Notes: generated by a model not told the origin, from the letters alone. A stretch of 64,000 nt of DNA from Buddleja alternifolia (GCA_019426215.1 CM033396.1:37252503-37316502), one strand, 5' to 3'. Shown: positions 1 through 12,100, counted from the first letter of the stretch. Program-made: numbers and translations.

Positions 1-2042
1 GATTAATTGTAAACTCAAATGACGTTTCAATTACCTACCAAAAGTTTAATAAATTCAAAAGGGATAGAAATTAAGTATATATTAGAATTATGCATACTAC
101 TGTTGGGATTATAGATTGTCCGTGGCTAATAACATCTTTCATGAATCTCATAACGAAGTAGCCACAATCCACTTCGTTTGTCTTCCGAGGGCACTATTAT
201 TAGAACACTAACTTCTATACGAATATAATCTCTTGAAACTAAAAAATGCTAACCTTTATTGTAATCCATTGACAGACCTTGTTTTTGGATTTCTTGGAAT
301 GGTTGTTGGAATTTGCACGAAATATGTGCAAAACCCTAAAAAAAATATAAAAAACAAGAAATATGTCAAAAATAAGCAATTATGTGAAATAAATATACAC
401 TTTAAAAAATATTAAATATAATGGATACATTGATTGAATGAAAAACTTACTAATTGATTTTTTGTTTCATCTCATCTCGGTAATCCGGCTCACCATGCAA
501 AGAATCCTTATAGTAAACGACCTCTTCAAATGGATCAATTGCAAGCAACAACCAATGTCCCCTAAAAAGCATTCAAAAGATAAGTTCAAAATTTGTTTTG
601 TGTAAATAGTTTTACAAATTAAAATTGAGTCTTTAGTAGCTCACCTGGTGTTGTAAGGTGCAAGAAATAACTTATTCATTTGTGCACTCTGTATCATAAC
701 ACCTGCTATGTACTCCACTTGTTCAGTACGCTTGCCTGTTCCCGCAGATATAGAATGTGGGCTAAGGAACCCGAAAATTATTTCTTTCCCTTCGGGGATC
801 ACGTACTTAAGCCACAAACACCTAAATTGAGCATAAAAAATGAATTTCGAGTAATAAAAATAATCATAGTTCAGATGCAATAAAATAATTAAAAAACTTA
901 CTTCATGTACGCTGTAATGAGAGAGGCTTCTATCTCTTTTTGAAGCAGAAGGTGACAGTTCTCCTCCTTCCCAATATACTCTGGGAATGCAAAATTCATA
1001 ATGCTTTGCTCGATGTCTATAGTGATCTGGGCATTAATAGACATCATCTTCGTGTACTTTCCCAGAAATAAAAGGTCATCAGGGAGTCCATCTAGTACAA
1101 GGTCTGCACCTATGTCACCTTCACGTGCAGGCTTGGCCACTGGAGGTTTTGCTTTGACAGCTGACTGCTTCGACATCCCTGATTTTTGGTTTCCAGATGA
1201 TTTGGATGGTTCGAGAGACTATTTAAGCAAAGAAAATAAAACATGAATGTTACACACCAAAGTATATTTAGTAACCTTAAACAATTGTTATAATTTATTA
1301 ATGACTAGCTATTAATTACATACCGATGCATCAGTGACAATGACAAGACTCATTGGCCAAGCAACAAAAATTACCCAGAGCACTAGAAATGGTGAGCATT
1401 TCATCATTGAGAGGGACAGGTAGGGGTGTATTCGCCTCAATTGCAGTGTCAATGCGCACTTTCACATGGTTGGTGGGTAATGGACGGTTGTGAAGTATTC
1501 TATCACTCTCCACTCGATTGTACATCTGTCCTTTAGCCACCACGATATGACGGTGATGAAAGTGCAAATTGACATGGAGCGATAACCTACACACACACAC
1601 ACACATATATATATATACAACATTAGGCCAAACCCAAAGTTTTGTGTGATTTACAGAAATAGAGAGTTGCAGGTTACATGATCAATAAACAAGTTCAAAT
1701 CATTACCTCGGGAAGCATCTTAATTGATTCTGGGCAGCTATCTTTCAAAGAAATCACCTCATCTTCATGTGGATGACGCGAGTTAGGCGCTTCCAAAACA
1801 TCAATCCGGCGTTTGCATGGCAACCATAGTTTCGGAGAGGTTTTTCATCATGTTTCTCAAGCTTTCCATCTCCATTTCTTTAGCAGGCTTTAGATCCGAA
1901 AAGTAGTCTCTTTGTGAGACCCCAAAGCCAACACCCCTAATGCGACCCGGACGCTCCTTCTTTTTAAGATCTTTAGCCAATAGGTCATCTTGACTCTTCT
2001 CATTTCCACAATAGCTAGTACTTTCTTGTGAAATGCTCTCCT
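1..2042 (-). pseudogene. CACTA second gene: TNP1 C-terminus, DUF8039 and Ulp1-like cysteine protease
   Basis: Minus-strand exons can be traced from about 2042 down to the window edge. The first encodes a KERPGRIRGVGFG motif typical of plant En/Spm TNP1-type proteins. It is followed by a short coiled segment, a DUF8039-like segment (1331-1606), a Lys/Pro-rich linker, and a C-terminal Ulp1/SENP-type (C48) protease. The protease triad is visible: His in GHWLLLAIDP (near 550), Asp in YYKDSL (near 505), and Cys in VDCGYFVMRFM (near 165). Short GT-AG introns separate the exons, for example 194-253. Two 1-bp insertions relative to element B shift the frame (near 1820 and near 1362), so the gene is probably dead although the protease core reads well. 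C48 modules are known in plant CACTA and Mutator elements; their role in transposition is not established. Confidence 0.8.
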
Positions 2043-2071
2043 GTAATAATACATTTAAAACATAAAAAAAA

Positions 2072-2644
2072 TTGAGGTTAACATCCGTTTAGCTTCATAA
2101 GTACGATTAGGTAAACATTATCCTCGGGTAGCATGCTTTTTAATAGACCAAGTAAGTCTGTGAAACTCTTATCACTCTACCCATTGTTGGCTTTTAACTT
2201 GTATAGGTTTAGGACTGATTTCAATCTTGTGAATTTATTACCACTATACAGTGGTGTCTTTGAAGCACTTGTCAAATTGCCAAACATTTTAGGACAATTT
2301 CGCAAATCCTCTTCAATGACATTTGTCATCTCTTCCAAACGATCAGGCTCATAATCATTCATGTTGAAATGCTGTGAAGGATATGATGTACCACCCAAAT
2401 CATCTGACGTGACACTGCTTTCACCGTGTCTTGTCCAACGTGTGTAGTTTTTATCAATTCCATTTCACACCAAATGATCTTCCAACTCACGTGGACTAAT
2501 TCTCTTTCCAAAACAACAACGTAAACACGGGCAAGTGACCCTAGTTCGATCTGGTGCATGCTCAACCGCAAATTTTATGAACTCTTTCACCCTTTTCTCA
2601 TACTGTTCCGACATACGATCCCTTAAAATCTAACTTCGATCCAT
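2072..2644 (-). pseudogene. TNP2 transposase N-terminal fragment
   Basis: Reading from 2644 on the minus strand gives the start of a TNP2-like protein, including the cysteine-rich transposase-associated domain (TCPCLRCCFGKRIS) and the following acidic segment. It matches the first 190 codons or so of the copy at 9124. Nonsense codons occur early (the fifth codon is a stop) and again in the domain. The homology stops abruptly near 2070, inside the codons that correspond to about 9700 in element B. It resumes with sequence corresponding to about 13,826, the end of an intron upstream of a TNP1 exon. This is an internal-deletion remnant. Confidence 0.85.
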
Positions 2645-2649
2645 CTTGA

Positions 2650-3254
2650 TTTTGAATTAATTAAATTACACAATTTTAACATCAGTTGATAATTGAATTA
2701 ATTAAATGATTTTCATTTTAATTTATATTTCATTATTCTAGAAAAAATTCGGCAGAGCAACGACGCAAAATTTTCTACCAAGTTCTCGACTTAATCTTCC
2801 CCCAAACTTGCAACCAACAAAATTCGTATCTTTCGACCACAACAAACCCAACATACTAATCTTTCACATAAAACATCATATTTCAAACAACTACAAATAT
2901 TGATCACCAGTTGGATCACATAAATCACATAAAACTAAAAATAAAGCATCATTTTATAAATATAGATCACCAGTTGGATCAATGTACCCTAAACCACAAA
3001 ATAACCACAATTTAATCCCAAATTAAACGTAATTAACACCCGGCTAACCCAAATTAACACTAAATTCAATCAAGTCCTTATTCTCTTAAATTTTCCACAA
3101 AAATAGGCAAATCTCGAGAATATACACAAATATACATACACTCACACATACACAAATATACATACACCCACACAAACACAAATATATATACATACACCCA
3201 CACATACACAAATATATATACATACACCCACACAAACACAAATATATATACATA
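2650..3254. repeat. CACTA A spacer with ACACAAATATACATACACCC minisatellite
   Basis: AT-rich spacer between the transposase start and the nested element. The 3' part (about 3105-3254) is a tandem array of a roughly 20-bp unit rich in CACA and ATATA. The same array continues at 3907-4020 and after the nested element (4972-5100). It is the reverse complement of the array at 8020-8250 in element B. No gene seen. Confidence 0.75.
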
Positions 3255-3593
3255 CACTACTACAGAAATGACCTATTAAAGCGGTTATTTTTGGCCAATT
3301 ACAGCGGTTTTTAACCGCTGTAATAGGTACCGCTGTAATTGGTTCAGGCCAATTACAGCGGTTAAAAACCGCTGTAATAGATACCTATTACAGCGGTTAT
3401 AAAAATAACCGCTGTAATAGGGTATACCCTATTACAGCGGTTATACAAATAACCGCTATTAAAAAAAAAAAAAAAATTTTTTAAGAAGCCTATTACAGCG
3501 GTTTAGGAAAAAACCGCTGTAATAGGCTACACTATTACAGCGGTTTTTTCGAAAACCGCTGTAATAGGCGCTTTAAAAAAAAAAAAAAATTTT

Positions 3594-3886
3594 TTTGACC
3601 GTGTTGGAATGATACGAAATTTGCACGGTCATAGCGAAATGGCATTCCGAACAAAACGTAAGATAATATCTTACGCTCTCGTGATTTTAGCCATCCGAAA
3701 TCGTTTAAGGCCTCAAATACGTGTTTTATTACAAAAATACGTATTTTTGTAATAAAATGCGTATTTAAGGCCTTAAACGATCTCGGATGGCTAAAATCAC
3801 GAGAGCGCAAGACAAAGCTTGCGTTTTGTTCGGAATGCCGTTTCGCTATGACCGTGCAAATTTCGTGTCATTCTGACACGGTCAAA
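3594..3886. repeat. Long foldback (inverted repeat, about 140-bp arms)
   Basis: The left arm starts TTTGACCGTGTTGGAATGA and the right arm ends with the matching reverse complement (TCATTCTGACACGGTCAAA). The arms pair over nearly their whole length around a centre near 3740 and include the mirrored TAAAATCACGAGAGCG. It has no ORF of its own. It could be an inserted foldback MITE or a structural part of the host element. Confidence 0.85.
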
Positions 3887-4261
3887 TTATAAACGAAAAA
3901 TATTTTCGTAAATACACAAATTTATACATACACCCATCTACACATACACAAATATACATATACACCCACATATACACAAAATAAATGTACCCACACATAC
4001 ACAAATATACATACACCCATACATATAGGTGGTGTCGGCGGCGTTGATGGAGGTGGTAGTGTCGGCGGCGTTAGTGAGAGAGAGAGAGAGAGAGAGGAGT
4101 GAGAGATAAAGAGGAAATGAAGAAGATGAAATTTGAAATTTCAAATGAAGAAGAGAAAGATGAGTGAGATATATAAAGAGGATTTTTATTTTCGGTCAAA
4201 GCCTATTATAGCGGTTCTTTGAATAACCGCTGTAATAGGTCCAGAAAGTTTTGGGCGGGAA

Positions 4262-4735
4262 AAATGGGGGGGAATTTTTTTAAAATATTTTGACCTGTTA
4301 CAGCGGTTCGGTAGCGAACCGCTGTAACCGGTTCGGTACCAAAAAAAAAAGGTTTTTTTTTTTGCTCCGAAAAATTTTGGGCGGGAAAATTGGGAGGGAA
4401 TTTTTTTTAAAATTTTTGACCTGTTACAGCGGTTCGGTAGCGAACCGCTGTATTTTTTACTCCGAAAAATTTTGGGCGGAAATATTTTGGGCGGGAAAAT
4501 TGGGGGGGAATTTTTTTTTAAATTTTTTGACCTGTTACAGCGGTTCGGTAGCGAACCGCTGTAACCGGTTCGGTACCCAAAAAAAAAGTTTTTTTTTTTG
4601 CTCCGAAAAATTTTGGGCGGGAAAATTGGGGGGGAATTTTTTTTAAAATTTTTTGACCTGTTACAGCGGTTCGCTACCGAACCGCTGTAACTGGTTTAGC
4701 CCAGTTATAGCAGTTCGGTACCGAACCGCTATAAG
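4262..4735. repeat. Tandem block of palindrome-bearing subterminal units
   Basis: Four imperfect copies, with a period of about 110-126 bp. Each has a perfect or near-perfect palindrome ACAGCGGTTCGGTAGCGAA extended on both sides, an A-run, a T-run and a GGGCGGGAAAATTGGG segment. The palindromes combine two inverted copies of the subterminal motif CAGCGGTTC. In CACTA elements such motifs are normally the binding sites for the TNPA-like protein. Confidence 0.82.
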
Positions 4736-4974
4736 AAGTTTTTTTTTTTTTTCCTTATTTTGATCGGCCTATTAGAGCGGTTTTCTAACGAACCGCTATA
4801 ATAGGTTTGGAACTATTACAGCGGTTCGATAAAAAACCCCTGTAATAGATACCCGATTAATATCCATTATAACGGTTCACTTATAAACCGCTGTAATAAG
4901 TTTCTCCGTTCAGCGGTTTTCAAAAAACCGCCGTAAAATGTGCGCTGTAACAGGCCTTTTCTGTACTAGTGATA

Positions 4975-5110
4975 CACCCACACATACACAAATATATATA
5001 CATACACCCACACATACACAAATATACATACACCCACACATGCACAAATATATATACGTACACCCACATATACACAAATATACATACACAAATATTTATC
5101 TAACTCAAAC
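4975..5110. repeat. Continuation of CACAAATATACATACACCCA minisatellite
   Basis: Tandem copies of a roughly 20-bp unit. The array was split by insertion of the nested element at 3255-4971. Confidence 0.75.
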
Positions 5111-5114
5111 TCTA

Positions 5115-5476
5115 TAATTTATATGTGTGTGTGTGTATATATATTTATCTAAAAAAAATTACCCACTAAATGGCGGAAGCGGCGGAAGCGGCGGAAGCGG
5201 CGGCGGCGGCGGTCCTTGTATATATATATATAGAGAGAGAATTAAATATATATATATAGAATACATACATATATATATGCACATATATATATATAGAAAG
5301 AGAGAGAGAGAGACCGAAAGCGGTGGTGGACGGCGGCGGGTGAGAGAGAAGCCGAGTAGAGAGAGAGAGAGAGAGAGAGCGAAAGAGAGAAAAACCGAGA
5401 GAGAGAGAGAGAGACGGTGGCGGTGGCGGCGGCGGCAATGGCGGATGGTGGTGGTGGTGAGTTAGAGAGAGTGATG

Positions 5477-5514
<38 letters not shown>

Positions 5515-5540
5515 TGAAAGTGAGGGGGGGGTGCGGCCGG
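5115..5540. repeat. GGC/GA/TA microsatellite-rich 5' leader of CACTA A
   Basis: Contains (TG)n, repeated GGCGGAAGC, (TA)n and long (GA)n tracts up to about 5512. It is the mirror of 7540-7990 in element B, where (CT)n, (TA)n and (CA)n occur in reverse order. Open frames here only reflect repeat codons such as Gly and Arg-Glu. A transcription leader function is possible but not shown. Confidence 0.75.
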
Positions 5541-5574
5541 CCCTAGTTCAAAACATGTGAATTTTTTTTATTTT

Positions 5575-5807
5575 TGTATTTTAGGTGCACAGCGGTTCGG
5601 TTGAACCGCTGCAATAGGTCTCGTTTTTTTTTTTTTTAATTTGGTTTTTTTTTAACAACGGTTCACCCGAACCCCTGTAATAGATTGACATATTACAGCA
5701 GTTTTGGCGAACCGCTCTAATAGGTCAAAACCAAATTACCCTATTACAGCGGTTTCTTTGAAACCGCTGTAATAGATGCGCTGTAATAGTGTATTTTTGT
5801 AGTAGTG
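5575..5807 (-). repeat. CACTA A 5' subterminal motif array and terminal inverted repeat
   Basis: Several direct and inverted copies of CAGCGGTT/AACCGCTG follow one another up to the terminal CACTACTACAAAAATAC (minus strand). This is the expected binding region for element-encoded protein and defines the 5' end of element A. Confidence 0.85.
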
Positions 5808-5810
5808 AAG

Positions 5811-7162
5811 TAATGAGGAATAAACTAATGAACACAAATATTATTGTAGATTTAATTGGAAAAAATTGAGTAGGTGAGATAAAAAAACAACAACAAATAG
5901 ATATTACTAAATAAAAACTATATTGTCATGATTTGTAATGAGTAAAAACTCTCAAATATTATAAATATAATTTGTTATATAAATTCATCATATGTATATA
6001 TTTGTTTTCTTTGTCACAACATTAAAATTTTCGTTTAAATAAAATAAAAACAAGTTCTCAAACATGATACTCAATTTTTTATCCAAATCAACCAAATAAA
6101 ATATAATTGGGTTACATGAGTAAGAATAAAACTATTCTTATTAGAAAGTATATATGTATGTATTTTTTCGAAGTTCTATATATAGCGGTTGGGTTGCGGG
6201 TTACAATTATTAAACTCACTAATTGACCCGAAAGTGGTGCGTATATCAAATTGTCCCTATTGCATACAAATTTTAAATCGATATTTTTTGGGCTAATCGA
6301 CTCAATTTCTGCAATTCGGGAGGATTTATGTACACTCCTAATTCAAAAATTATTTTAATATTTATTTTTGAATTTTTTACCATTAAAAATTGAATTACAT
6401 ATTTTAGGTACGTCAAAAGTTCCAAAATTTTTATATTATTATAGTTAGGATTCCGGAATTTGTGCGATGAGCTGCCAAACTTAAATTTGTGCTTGACTTT
6501 TTCATTCATATCCATCTTAACTTAAAGAAAAAAAATTAAAAAATTATTGATATATCTAGTTTTATTACATGTTAAGGATATTTGATTTCCTTTATTCTTC
6601 TTTAATAAATAAATATATAGGAATAACCTTATCTAGGTGTAATTTCATTGTAGAGTCTTAATTTAAGTATACTTCTTATTGTTGTAGATTTATAAAGCTT
6701 GTTTTTATTATTTGTTTTGGACTATTTTGCCATTATAAAATTGTATTCCATAGGGATATTTTAGGTTATATCAAAAATGTCAAAAAATCAGCTCGTACAT
6801 TTATAATAGAAATAGATTATTATAATTGACAACGAGGATTTAGTTCCTTTACAAACGTGATATCAATAAACCGTGAGTCGAACCTTCATTATACTACTTG
6901 TTTAGTATGAAAATTGTGTCACAATAACATATTGTTGTAAGTAATATTAATTGTGGAGAATTTAAAGTTGATCATGGCTAAGCACACAAGATCCTCTATT
7001 ACAAAATGGTATTACATTTAATAGGCTAATTTTATAACACACCAGATCCTCTATTACAAATGATGTTATATCTCTTATTCCAATTACTTCGATTATGGTC
7101 TAAAGTATAAATTTCTCCACTACGATGGTCGAAAGAAATCCACGTCCGGGTTACAAAACCTA
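5811..7162. other. AT-rich spacer between the two CACTA elements
   Basis: I see no gene here. The sequence is AT-rich with scattered stops in all frames. A stretch of about 17 bp (AGATCCTCTATTACAAA) occurs twice, near 6990 and 7043, just outside element B. Confidence 0.6.
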
Positions 7163-7165
7163 TAG

Positions 7166-7500
7166 CACTACTACAAAAAAGCCCTATTACAGCGGTTTTG
7201 CAAAACTGCTGTAAAAGGGCATCCGGTTCGGACCTATGACAGCGGTTCGACTGAACCGTTGTCATAGATCGGGTTTATGACAGCGGTTCTACGTGAACCG
7301 CTATCATAATATTTCAAAAAAGAAAATAAAATAAAAATAAAAATATATGACAGCAGTTCGATGTGAACCGTTGTCATAAACCCGGTCTATGACAGCGGTT
7401 CACGTCGAACCGCTGTCATAAGAAAATTAAAATAAAATAATGCATATGACAGCGGTTCGGTCAGCGGTTCGACCGAACCGCTGTCATAGGGGCCGGGTTT
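7166..7500 (+). repeat. CACTA B 5' terminal and subterminal motif array
   Basis: The terminal repeat is followed by about seven copies of CAGCGGTTC or its inverse. After the first copy (CTATTACAGCGGTT) the motif here is mostly TATGACAGCGGTT, whereas element A uses ATTACAGCGGTT. This single-base shift may separate binding specificities. It ends with a C-run at 7509. Confidence 0.85.
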
Positions 7501-7539
7501 TAAACCAGCCCCCCCCCCCCCTTTTCTTCTTCTTTACTT

Positions 7540-7841
7540 CTTTTTCTTTCTCTCTCTCTCTCTCAACTCTCTCACTATTACACCCACTCCCCCACCACCA
7601 CCACCTCTCTCTCTCTCTCAATCTCTCGATCTCTCTCTAGCTCTCGGTTTCTCTCTCTCTCTGAGTTTATCTCTCTCTCTCTACTCGCCGTCCACCGCCG
7701 CCGTCCCAGGTTTTGGTATCTCCCTCTCTCTCTCTTTCTCTCTCTATATATATATGTGCATATATATATATATGTATATATATTATAATATTTAACTTTT
7801 TCTATACATATGTATATATATATACTATAATATATGACTTT

Positions 7842-7881
<40 letters not shown>

Positions 7882-7940
7882 ACCCCGCCGCCGCTGCCGC
7901 CCCGCCGCCATTTAGTGGGTAATTTTTTTAAGATAAATAA

Positions 7941-7993
<53 letters not shown>

Positions 7994-8260
7994 GAGTATA
8001 GAGTTTGAGTTAGATAAATATTTGTGTATGTATATTTGTGTATGTGTGGGTGTATGTATATTTGTGTATGTGTGAGTGTATGTATATTTGTGTATGTGTG
8101 TGTGTGTGTGTATGTATATATATTTGTGTATATGTGTGTGTATGTATATATATTTGTGTATGTGTGGGTGTATGTATATTTGTGTATATGTGTGTGTAAG
8201 TATATATATTTGTGTATATGTGGGTGTATGTATATTTGTGTATATTTTTTAGATTTGCCT
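7540..8260. repeat. CT, TA, CA microsatellites and TGTGTATG minisatellite of CACTA B
   Basis: (CT)n at about 7550-7680, GCC/CCG repeats, (TA)n near 7845-7877, (CA)n near 7950-7990, then tandem GTGTATGTATATTTGTGTAT units to about 8250. It corresponds in reverse to 4975-5540 of element A. Long ORFs over this part are repeat artefacts. Confidence 0.8.
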
Positions 8261-9123
8261 ATTTATTGTAAAATTTAAGGGACATATGAATTTGATTGAA
8301 TGTATTGTTAATTTGGGTTAGTCAGGTGTTAATTACGTTTGATTTGGGATTAAATTGTGTTTATTTTGTGGTTTAGGGTACATTGATCCAACTGGTGATC
8401 TATATTTATACTTGGTTGTTGAAAATATGATGTTTTATTTGTAGTTTTATGTGATTTATGTGATCCAACTGGTGATCAATATTTGTAGTTGCTGGAAATA
8501 TGATGTTTTATGTGATCCAACTATTGATCAATATATATTTATAAAATGATGATTTATTTTTAGCTTTATGTGATTTATGTGATCCAACTGGTGATCAATA
8601 TTTGTAGTTGCTTGAAATATGATTCTTTATGTGATCCAACTGGTGATCAATATTTTCGTATAGTAAGATCGACATTTTGGGTTTGTTGTGAGGGAAAGAT
8701 CAGAATATTGGGTTTGTTGTGATTGAAAGATACGAATTTTGTTGGTTGCAAGTTTGGGGGAAGATTAAGTCGAGAACTTGGTAGAAATTTTTGCGTCGGT
8801 ACTCTGCCGAATTTTTTCTAGGATAACGGGAAATAAATTAAAATTAAAATATTTTATTTAATTCAACTCAGCTGATGTTAAAATTATTTAATTTAATTAA
8901 TTAAGATCAAAATTGGATTTTAGCGGATCATAAGATCCGAATTTTGTTGGTTGCAACCTACCCGGGTGAAGATTAAGTCGAGAACTTGGTAGAAATTTTT
9001 CCGTTTGTTACTCTGCCGAATTTTTTCTAGAATAATGGAGAATAAATTAAAATGAAAATTATCTAATTAATTCAACTATCAACTGATGATAAAATTGTTT
9101 AATTTAATTAATTCAGAATCAAG
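8261..9123. other. CACTA B leader with repeated GATCCAACTGGTGATC
   Basis: There is no gene. At least four copies of TGTGATCCAACTGGTGATC (two more degenerate) lie between 8390 and 8650. A segment around AGTCGAGAACTTGGTAGAAA is present twice, near 8770 and 8975, so part of the leader before the TNP2 start is duplicated. Element A has a single version of it. Confidence 0.7.
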
Positions 9124-12100
9124 ATGGATAAAAGGTGGATTTTAGCGGATCGTATGTCGGAACAGTATGAAAAAGGGGTGAAAGAGTTCATAAAGTTTAC
9201 GGTTGAGCATGCACCAGATCGAACTAGGATCACTTGCCCGTGTTTACGTTGTTGTTTTGGAAAGAGAATTAGTCCACGTGAGTTGGAAGATCATTTGGTG
9301 TGTAATGGAATTGATAAAAGCTACACACGTTGGACAAGACACGGTGAAAGCAGTGTCACATCAGATGATTTGGGTGGTACATCATATCCATCACAGGATT
9401 TCAACATGAATGATTATGAGCCTGATCGTTTGGAGGAGATGACAAATGTGATTGAGGAGGATTTGCGAGATTGTCCTAAAATGTTTGACAATTTGACAAG
9501 TGATTCAAAGACACCACTGTATAGTGGTAGTAAATTCACAAGATTGAAAGCAGTTCTAAACCTATACAAGTTAAAAGCCAACAATGGGTGGAGTGATAAG
9601 AGTTTTACAGACTTACTTGGTCTATTAAAAAGCATGCTACCTGAGGATAATGTGTTACCTAATCGTACTTATGAGGCTAAACGGATGTTAACCTCAATTG
9701 GCATGGGATATGAGAGGATACATGCATGTCTCAATGATTGCATATTATTTAGAATTGACTACGCATCATTGAAGGCCTATCCGAAATGTGGCGCCTCACG
9801 GTACAAGAAGAATGGATCTGCGCCTGTCAAAACCATGTGGTATTTGCCTATAATACCACGATTTAAGCGCATGTACAGTAGTAAAGAGTTAGCCAAGGAC
9901 TTGACATGGCATGCTGATAGAAGGCTTGAAGAAAGGATTGAAGATGACAAGATTCGACACCCCTCAGATTCTCCTCAATGGAAAAAGATTGATGATGATT
10001 TCCCTAAATTTGGTGAAGAATCAAGAAACCTGCGCCTTGTATTGGCTACAGATGGCATGAACCCTCATGGCTTGCAAAGTAGCTCACATAGTACATGGTC
10101 GGTGATTTTTATGATCTACAACTTTCCCCCATCGCGATGCATGAAGCGAGAGCATATAATGATGCCTATACTCATTTTCGGGCCGAAACAACCTGGAAAT
10201 TATATAGATGTCTACTTGGCTCCTTTAATTGAGGATTTGAAGGTGTTGTGGGACACTGGTGTTCAAGTATATGACGGGTTCAGAGAAGAAAATTTTAATC
10301 TCAGAGTTATGTTATTTGGAACAATCAATGATTTTTCGGTAAGAGCAAACCTCGAGAGATATGGTGTACATGGCCAATGTGGATGCCCCATATGTGTCAA
10401 GTGTACAGATCAATATCGATTGACACACTCTCAGAAATATGCATTCCAAGGGCATCGGAGATGGCTAAATTGGAACCATCGATATCGTCGATGGAAGAAA
10501 GTTTTCAATGGGAATATAGAAGAAGGCCGAGCTCCTAAGTGCTTGACTGGTGAAGAAGTGTTTGAGAATGTAAAAGACTTGGAGGTTAAATTTGGAAAGA
10601 CTTTTGCAGGTGCCCTTGCAAAAACTAGGTGGAATAAAAGGTCAATTTTCTTTGAGTTGCCGTATTGAACGTCTTTACATATTAGACATTTTCTTGATAT
10701 TATGCATATTGAGAAAAATGTATTTGATAGTGTCATTGGTACACTTCTAAATGTGCCCGAAAAGACAAAAGATGGCGTAAAGGCACGGTTAGACTTGGTT
10801 GAAATGAAGATAAGAGGTAAATTAGCACCAACAAATAAAGGGAAACGTACTTGTTTGCCTCCAGCAGCTCACACTCTAGCCAGGAAAGAAAAAATTGCAT
10901 TATGTGAGTTTTTTAATGGAGTGAAAGTTCCAAAAGGGTATTCTTCAAACATTAGCAGTCTTGTATCAATGAAGGACTTGAAGCTAAAGCACTTGAAGAC
11001 TCAAGATTGTTATGTAATCATGGATCATTTGCTACCAATTTCTATACTGGCCATTTTGCCAAAAAAGGTGAGAGACACGATAACTAGATTGTGTTTCTTC
11101 TTCAAAGCAATGTGGAGCAAGGTGTTTGATCCTGAGCTATTTCCTGCACTTTAGAAACAAATTGTCATCACTTTGTGTGAGCTTAAGATGTATTTTCCAC
11201 CTGCTTTTTTTGATATAATGACTCACCTACCCATTCACTTGGTTAGAGAGACTTAACTATGTGGACCGACTTTTATGAGATCTATGTATCCGACTGAGCG
11301 TTATATGAAGGTATTGAAAGGCTACATGAAAAATCGTAGTCGACCGGAAGGTTGCATTGTTGAACGGTACATAGTTGATGAAGCCATTTCATTTTGCACC
11401 GAGTATCTGGCAGATTCTAATGTTGCAGGCTTAGCACCGTCTCATGTTATGAGAGAGGGAACAGAAGGAAAAAGCGTAATTGGAAAGCAATTAGTTAGTG
11501 TTCATATTACACAAAGGGATCAGACACACCTATATGTGCTCCACAACACCGATGAGGTTGACCCATATGTTGAAGAGCATAAGAACCAACTTAGAAGATT
11601 CAATCCAATTAAAAATGAGAGCTGAATTTCAAGAGAGCATAATAAGAGTTTCATCGATTGTTCCGAAAGCATTTTAAAGATAAACAGAAAGAGAATCCAC
11701 AACTTTCAGTTTCAGATAAATTGACACGACTGTCGATGGGTCCGGACAGACTAGTATTTTGTTATTCAGGTTATCGTATAAATGGTCGCACATTCTATAC
11801 AAAAGATCAAGATGAACGAAGTACAATGTAGAATAGTGGTGTGAGTCTTGTAGCTCAAGCAATGCATATCTCAAGTGCGAAAGATAATAATCCTATCTAT
11901 GCCGATTTATCATATTACGCGGTGATTGAACGTATATGGGAGCTTGATTGTAGTTGGTTTCTGGTGCCTGTATTTGGGTGTAGGTGGGTTGACAATAAAT
12001 ATGGTGTCGATAATAGTGAAATAGGCTTCACTCGAGTAGACCTTGAAAGGGTGGGATACAAAGATGAACCTTTCATTTTAGTGTCACAAGCTAAACAAGT

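Larger units (their letters stand above)
3255..4971. mobile_element. Nested non-autonomous CACTA element with ATA target duplication
   Basis: Begins CACTACTACAGAAATG and ends TTTTCTGTACTAGTG, so the termini are inverted repeats with the CACTA signature. It is flanked on both sides by ATA (3252-3254 and 4972-4974), the 3-bp duplication expected for this superfamily. It interrupts the minisatellite of element A, which resumes right after it. The interior has no coding potential. It consists of many AACCGCTGTAATAG/CTATTACAGCGGTT motif pairs, a 290-bp foldback (3594-3886) and a tandem block (4262-4735). It probably depends on a transposase supplied elsewhere. Confidence 0.9.
1..5807 (-). mobile_element. 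CACTA (En/Spm) transposon A, internally deleted, partial at window edge
   Basis: The 5' terminus is at 5807, where the minus strand begins CACTACTACAAAAATAC, followed inward by repeated ATTACAGCGGTT-type subterminal motifs. The 3 bp outside are AAG; the other end and its duplication lie beyond the left edge. Inside, minus-strand coding remains appear in CACTA order: the N-terminal part of a TNP2 transposase, the C-terminal part of a TNP1-type protein, a DUF8039 segment, and a Ulp1-like protease. Compared with element B (7166-15193), about 4.1 kb covering most of TNP2 and the start of TNP1 is missing at about 2070. A second CACTA element (3255-4971) is nested in the 5' non-coding part. The element looks non-autonomous. 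Confidence 0.88.

Noticed and set aside
4290..4646. 118-codon ORF with repeated TCYSGSVANRC
   Set aside because: It follows the tandem subterminal palindromes of a non-coding CACTA element, so the peptide repeat is a by-product of binding-site repeats.
4262..4735. CRISPR-like array of repeats and spacers
   Set aside because: Plant nuclear context, long imperfect units without unique spacers and CACTA terminal position explain it.
5127..5465. Open frame of 112 codons rich in Gly, Arg and Glu
   Set aside because: It is made entirely of GGC, GA and TA microsatellites in the CACTA leader and shows no domain.
7578..7988. Open frame of 136 codons on the minus strand
   Set aside because: Translation of CA/TA/CT microsatellites; the mirror copy in element A is not open in the same way.
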